Shown here piece by piece: positions 6,566 to 6,834 of a stretch of 6,834 bases of DNA; positions within the stretch are counted from its first letter, which is position 1, and every line of letters starts with the position of its first letter. Position numbers and translations under genes: made by a program. The notes beneath the pieces were generated by a model, which had not been told where the DNA came from, did no database searches, and worked only from the letters and a program-made list of their open reading frames with translations. This DNA comes from Candidatus Saganbacteria bacterium (GTDB taxonomy: Bacteria; Margulisbacteria; WOR-1; O2-12-FULL-45-9; XYB2-FULL-48-7), in the NCBI GenBank assembly GCA_020051815.1, contig JAGVQF010000206.1:1-6834 (forward strand), given 5' to 3'.

Positions 6566-6834
6566 AGCGCTTCGATACCCGCCTTGATCAAGGCCCTGGC
6601 TTCCGCCAACAGGCCGGCATAGCCATCAGCCGCGAACTGGCGCCGATAATTAAGGGGCAAAAATCTTTCCATCTCATTTTTAACATTCGCCGCGGAGACA
6701 AGCGCTAACCCGCGGGCCAGGTTGGCGGCCGGGACGGCATAATCCTTGAATTTTTTTCTCAATAATTCTGGTTCAAGCTTGATCCCCTGCTGTTTCAATA
6801 ACCAGAGATCAAAAAAATCCCGCCCCTTGCAGAA
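6562..6834 (-). CDS. C-terminal end of an AbiEii-type nucleotidyltransferase toxin (cut by window edge)
   Basis: Ninety residues are visible and the frame is open to the window edge at 6834, so the TTG codon at 6798 is internal rather than a start. The visible start reads KGRDFFDLWLL, the conserved RDxxDL helix found in the C-terminal half of AbiEii/AbiGii nucleotidyltransferases (typically ~KxRDLYDLxxL). A helical tail follows, with FLPLNYRRQFAADGYAGLL near the end. The catalytic GSxxxD part would lie beyond the window and cannot be judged. In characterised AbiE systems this protein is the toxin, a bacteriostatic GTP-dependent nucleotidyltransferase. It is the upstream gene of the pair here and shares ATGA with the antitoxin gene that follows. 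The call rests on the short motif plus the adjacent AbiEi gene. Confidence 0.8.
   Translation of the reverse strand, partial: FCKGRDFFDLWLLKQQGIKLEPELLRKKFKDYAVPAANLARGLALVSAANVKNEMERFLPLNYRRQFAADGYAGLLAEARALIKAGIEAL

Noticed and set aside
6191..6622. 143-residue plus-strand ORF opposite the AbiE genes
   Set aside because: Antisense to the AbiEi gene, whose family motifs are clear; composition is Arg/Gln-rich shadow type.
6796..6798. TTG at 6798 as start of a 78-residue protein
   Set aside because: The frame continues to the window edge and the preceding codons encode the conserved KGRDFFDLW motif, so this is the tail of a larger gene.

Overview
The window looks like a chromosomal piece from an uncultured or poorly studied bacterium. 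Base composition swings from about 30% to 70% GC between 60-base stretches, TGA is used as a stop, and genes are packed closely. Very long composite ORFs next to small toxin-antitoxin modules recall candidate phyla such as Omnitrophota, Margulisbacteria/Saganbacteria or Elusimicrobiota. That placement is a guess; no rRNA, tRNA or marker gene is present to test it.

Left two thirds (2-4471, + strand): a single reading frame, open at the window edge, encodes at least 1489 residues. Its first ~390 residues match the pattern of the SecA motor ATPase (end of the first nucleotide-binding domain, a GLHQA-type segment, a TGT-like motif III, motif V and motif VI). The SecA match then ends. The chain continues through a long helical part, an alpha/beta part, a coiled coil, Gly/Ala-rich hydrophobic segments and a ~400-residue C-terminal part with no recognisable family. 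A strong intrinsic terminator closes this unit (4476-4509).

Middle (4584-5076, + strand): a plausible sigma-70-type promoter drives a small orphan gene of 149 residues that I do not recognise.

Right third (5102-6834, - strand): two toxin-antitoxin modules lie in tandem on the minus strand. Reading in the direction of transcription, they are the 3' end of an AbiEii-type nucleotidyltransferase (cut by the window edge), an AbiEi-type winged-helix antitoxin overlapping it by ATGA, an intergenic inverted array of 7-8 bp GATCAGG/CCTGATA units, a minimal nucleotidyltransferase (MntA/HI0073 type), and an overlapping HEPN partner (HepT/HI0074 type) with an intact RX4HXY motif. Both modules have a nucleotidyltransferase of the same broad fold, but in different roles: toxin in AbiE, antitoxin in MntA-HepT.

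The most unusual object is the SecA-like/membrane composite protein. All calls are from reading the sequence; no database search was made.
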